Origin: an uncultured Lachnospiraceae bacterium
GTDB lineage: Bacteria; Bacillota_A; Clostridia; Lachnospirales; Lachnospiraceae
NCBI GenBank assembly: GCA_946630765.1
Contig: CAMOZF010000118.1
Span: 1-6,043 of the forward strand
Direction of reading: 5' to 3'
Length of the DNA stretch: 6,043 nucleotides
Within the stretch, counting starts at the first letter, position 1. Every line of letters begins with the position of its first letter. A model generated the notes under the pieces. That model made no database searches and was not told the DNA's origin. It saw only the letters and a program-made list of their open reading frames with translations. Shown here piece by piece: positions 5,141-6,043 of the stretch. The position numbers were made by a program, and so were the translations under genes.

Positions 5141-6043
5141 ATGCACGACAAAGTTAAAATCGGTCTGATGCCGAACCACCGCGAGGTATTCAACATCGAT
5201 ACCGCCCGCGAAGAGTATGACATCATTATGCCCATCATTCACGCCCAGATGCCCGATTATGTGGAGTGGGTTGAAATCGATGATATCTGCGAGCAGGGAA
5301 TGGCCTGCCATATTGATGATATCGAGCCCATCGTCCAGCGCTTCAAGGAGGCGAATATCGACGCGATTTTCAGCCCCTTCTGCGATTTCGGTGAAGAGTC
5401 CGTGGTAACCGGCGTTGCGAAGCAGTTCATGCTCCCCACGCTGATCTGGGGCACCAAGGATAAGATCTCTACCTATGAGCACCGTGAAAAGGAAACCCAG
5501 TGCGGCGTCTTTGCTGCGACGAAGGTTCTGAGAAACTACGGTGTGACCTTCAGTTATATCTGGAACTGCGAAGCCAATTCCCCGGATTTCGTTGTCGGTT
5601 TTGAGAAATTCGTCAGGGTCGTGAATGTGATGAAGAATCTCAGAAACGCCAACATCGCCTCGATCGGCGACCGCCCGGCCGGCTTCTACAGTGTCATTCA
5701 CAACCAGCTGCAGCTGATCAAGAACTTCAACATTTCCGTGAAGCCGATCGCCCTTTCCCAGGTGACTGCAGAAACCGAGCGGATTCTCAAGGAATGCTCT
5801 CAGGAGCTGAAGGACTATATCGCGGACTTCTCTTCGCGTATCGACTGCTCGGAAGTCGAGGATCCGGAATTCGTTCCGAGAGTCTGCGCCGGCGTTATGG
5901 CGATTGAAGGTCTGATGAAGAAGAATCACTGCCGCGCGGCCGGCTTCGACTGCGGCGGTGTCGGACGTGCTGTCGGCATCTCTGCGGCAGGCTGCGTCAT
6001 TGAAGGCGAGCTTGCGGACCGCGGCCTTCCGACCGGCTGCGAG
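5141..6043 (+). CDS. L-fucose/L-arabinose isomerase-like protein, N-terminal 301 residues, cut by window edge
   Basis: This protein resembles the L-fucose/L-arabinose isomerase (FucI/AraA-like) superfamily, cytoplasmic enzymes that convert an aldose to a ketose using a divalent metal. I translated it from the plus strand: it is open for 301 codons to the window end, about two thirds of the family's usual 450-500 residues. Family features seen are the N-terminal Rossmann-like start KVKIGLMPNHRE, LPTLIWGTKD (98-107), the IGDRPAGFYS loop (175-184) and the stretch GLPTGCE at the very end. By analogy with the family's (A/G)CE motif, E301 may be the first metal-binding, catalytic glutamate; the other metal ligands would be beyond the edge. 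The start at 5141 has AAAGGAG seven bases upstream and its own promoter. Its substrate cannot be told, and some members have no known activity. Proximity to a sugar importer fits a catabolic role. Confidence 0.82.
   Translation, partial: MHDKVKIGLMPNHREVFNIDTAREEYDIIMPIIHAQMPDYVEWVEIDDICEQGMACHIDDIEPIVQRFKEANIDAIFSPFCDFGEESVVTGVAKQFMLPTLIWGTKDKISTYEHREKETQCGVFAATKVLRNYGVTFSYIWNCEANSPDFVVGFEKFVRVVNVMKNLRNANIASIGDRPAGFYSVIHNQLQLIKNFNISVKPIALSQVTAETERILKECSQELKDYIADFSSRIDCSEVEDPEFVPRVCAGVMAIEGLMKKNHCRAAGFDCGGVGRAVGISAAGCVIEGELADRGLPTGCE

Noticed and set aside
5054..5929. Long 291-codon minus-strand frame opposite the isomerase-like gene
   Set aside because: It is a mirror of a gene with recognised family motifs, a ribosome site and a promoter, and the antisense protein shows no known domain.

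Overview
This GC-rich window reads like a Gram-positive gut-type Bacillota genome, probably class Clostridia (Lachnospiraceae-like). The reasons are strong AGGAGG-type ribosome binding sites on nearly every gene, a CUT1-type sugar ABC importer with a lipoprotein binding protein, and the general look of the MsmK/UgpC-type ATPase. The lineage is an inference from protein style, not from a search.

Layout. Positions 1-3282 hold a four-gene operon on the minus strand, transcribed right to left: ABC ATPase (3282-2170), permease 1 (2157-1264), permease 2 (1247-372) and a lipoprotein solute-binding protein (375 to beyond position 1, cut by the window edge). Gaps are 12 and 16 bases, and the last junction is a 4-base ATGA overlap, so this is one transcript. 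A good sigma-A-type promoter (TTGATT, 17 bases, TATGAT on the minus strand) lies at 3322-3350. A 141-base divergent intergenic region (3283-3423) separates the operon from a plus-strand gene at 3424-5040 for a SUV3-like superfamily 2 RNA helicase with a C-terminal four-cysteine, zinc-ribbon-like tail. After a 100-base gap with its own promoter (TTGACC, 16 bases, TAGAAT), a plus-strand L-fucose/L-arabinose isomerase-like gene starts at 5141 and runs off the right edge.

How the parts fit. The importer has a full set of binding protein, two permeases and a dedicated ATPase, so it can work without a shared MsmX-type ATPase. It would bring a sugar or oligosaccharide into the cell. The isomerase-like protein could be the first cytoplasmic step on a released aldose, but it has its own promoter and the opposite strand, so this link is only suggested by proximity. 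The helicase is probably an RNA metabolism housekeeping gene sitting between the two.

The most unusual point is an 80-base pair of REP-like imperfect palindromes (273-352) lying inside the start of the binding-protein gene. They are read in frame as an extra 27 or so residues in the n-region of its lipoprotein signal peptide. The second is the bacterial SUV3-like helicase with its cysteine tail. I see no rRNA, tRNA, CRISPR array, insertion sequence or phage gene. No gene-free stretch exceeds 141 bases.
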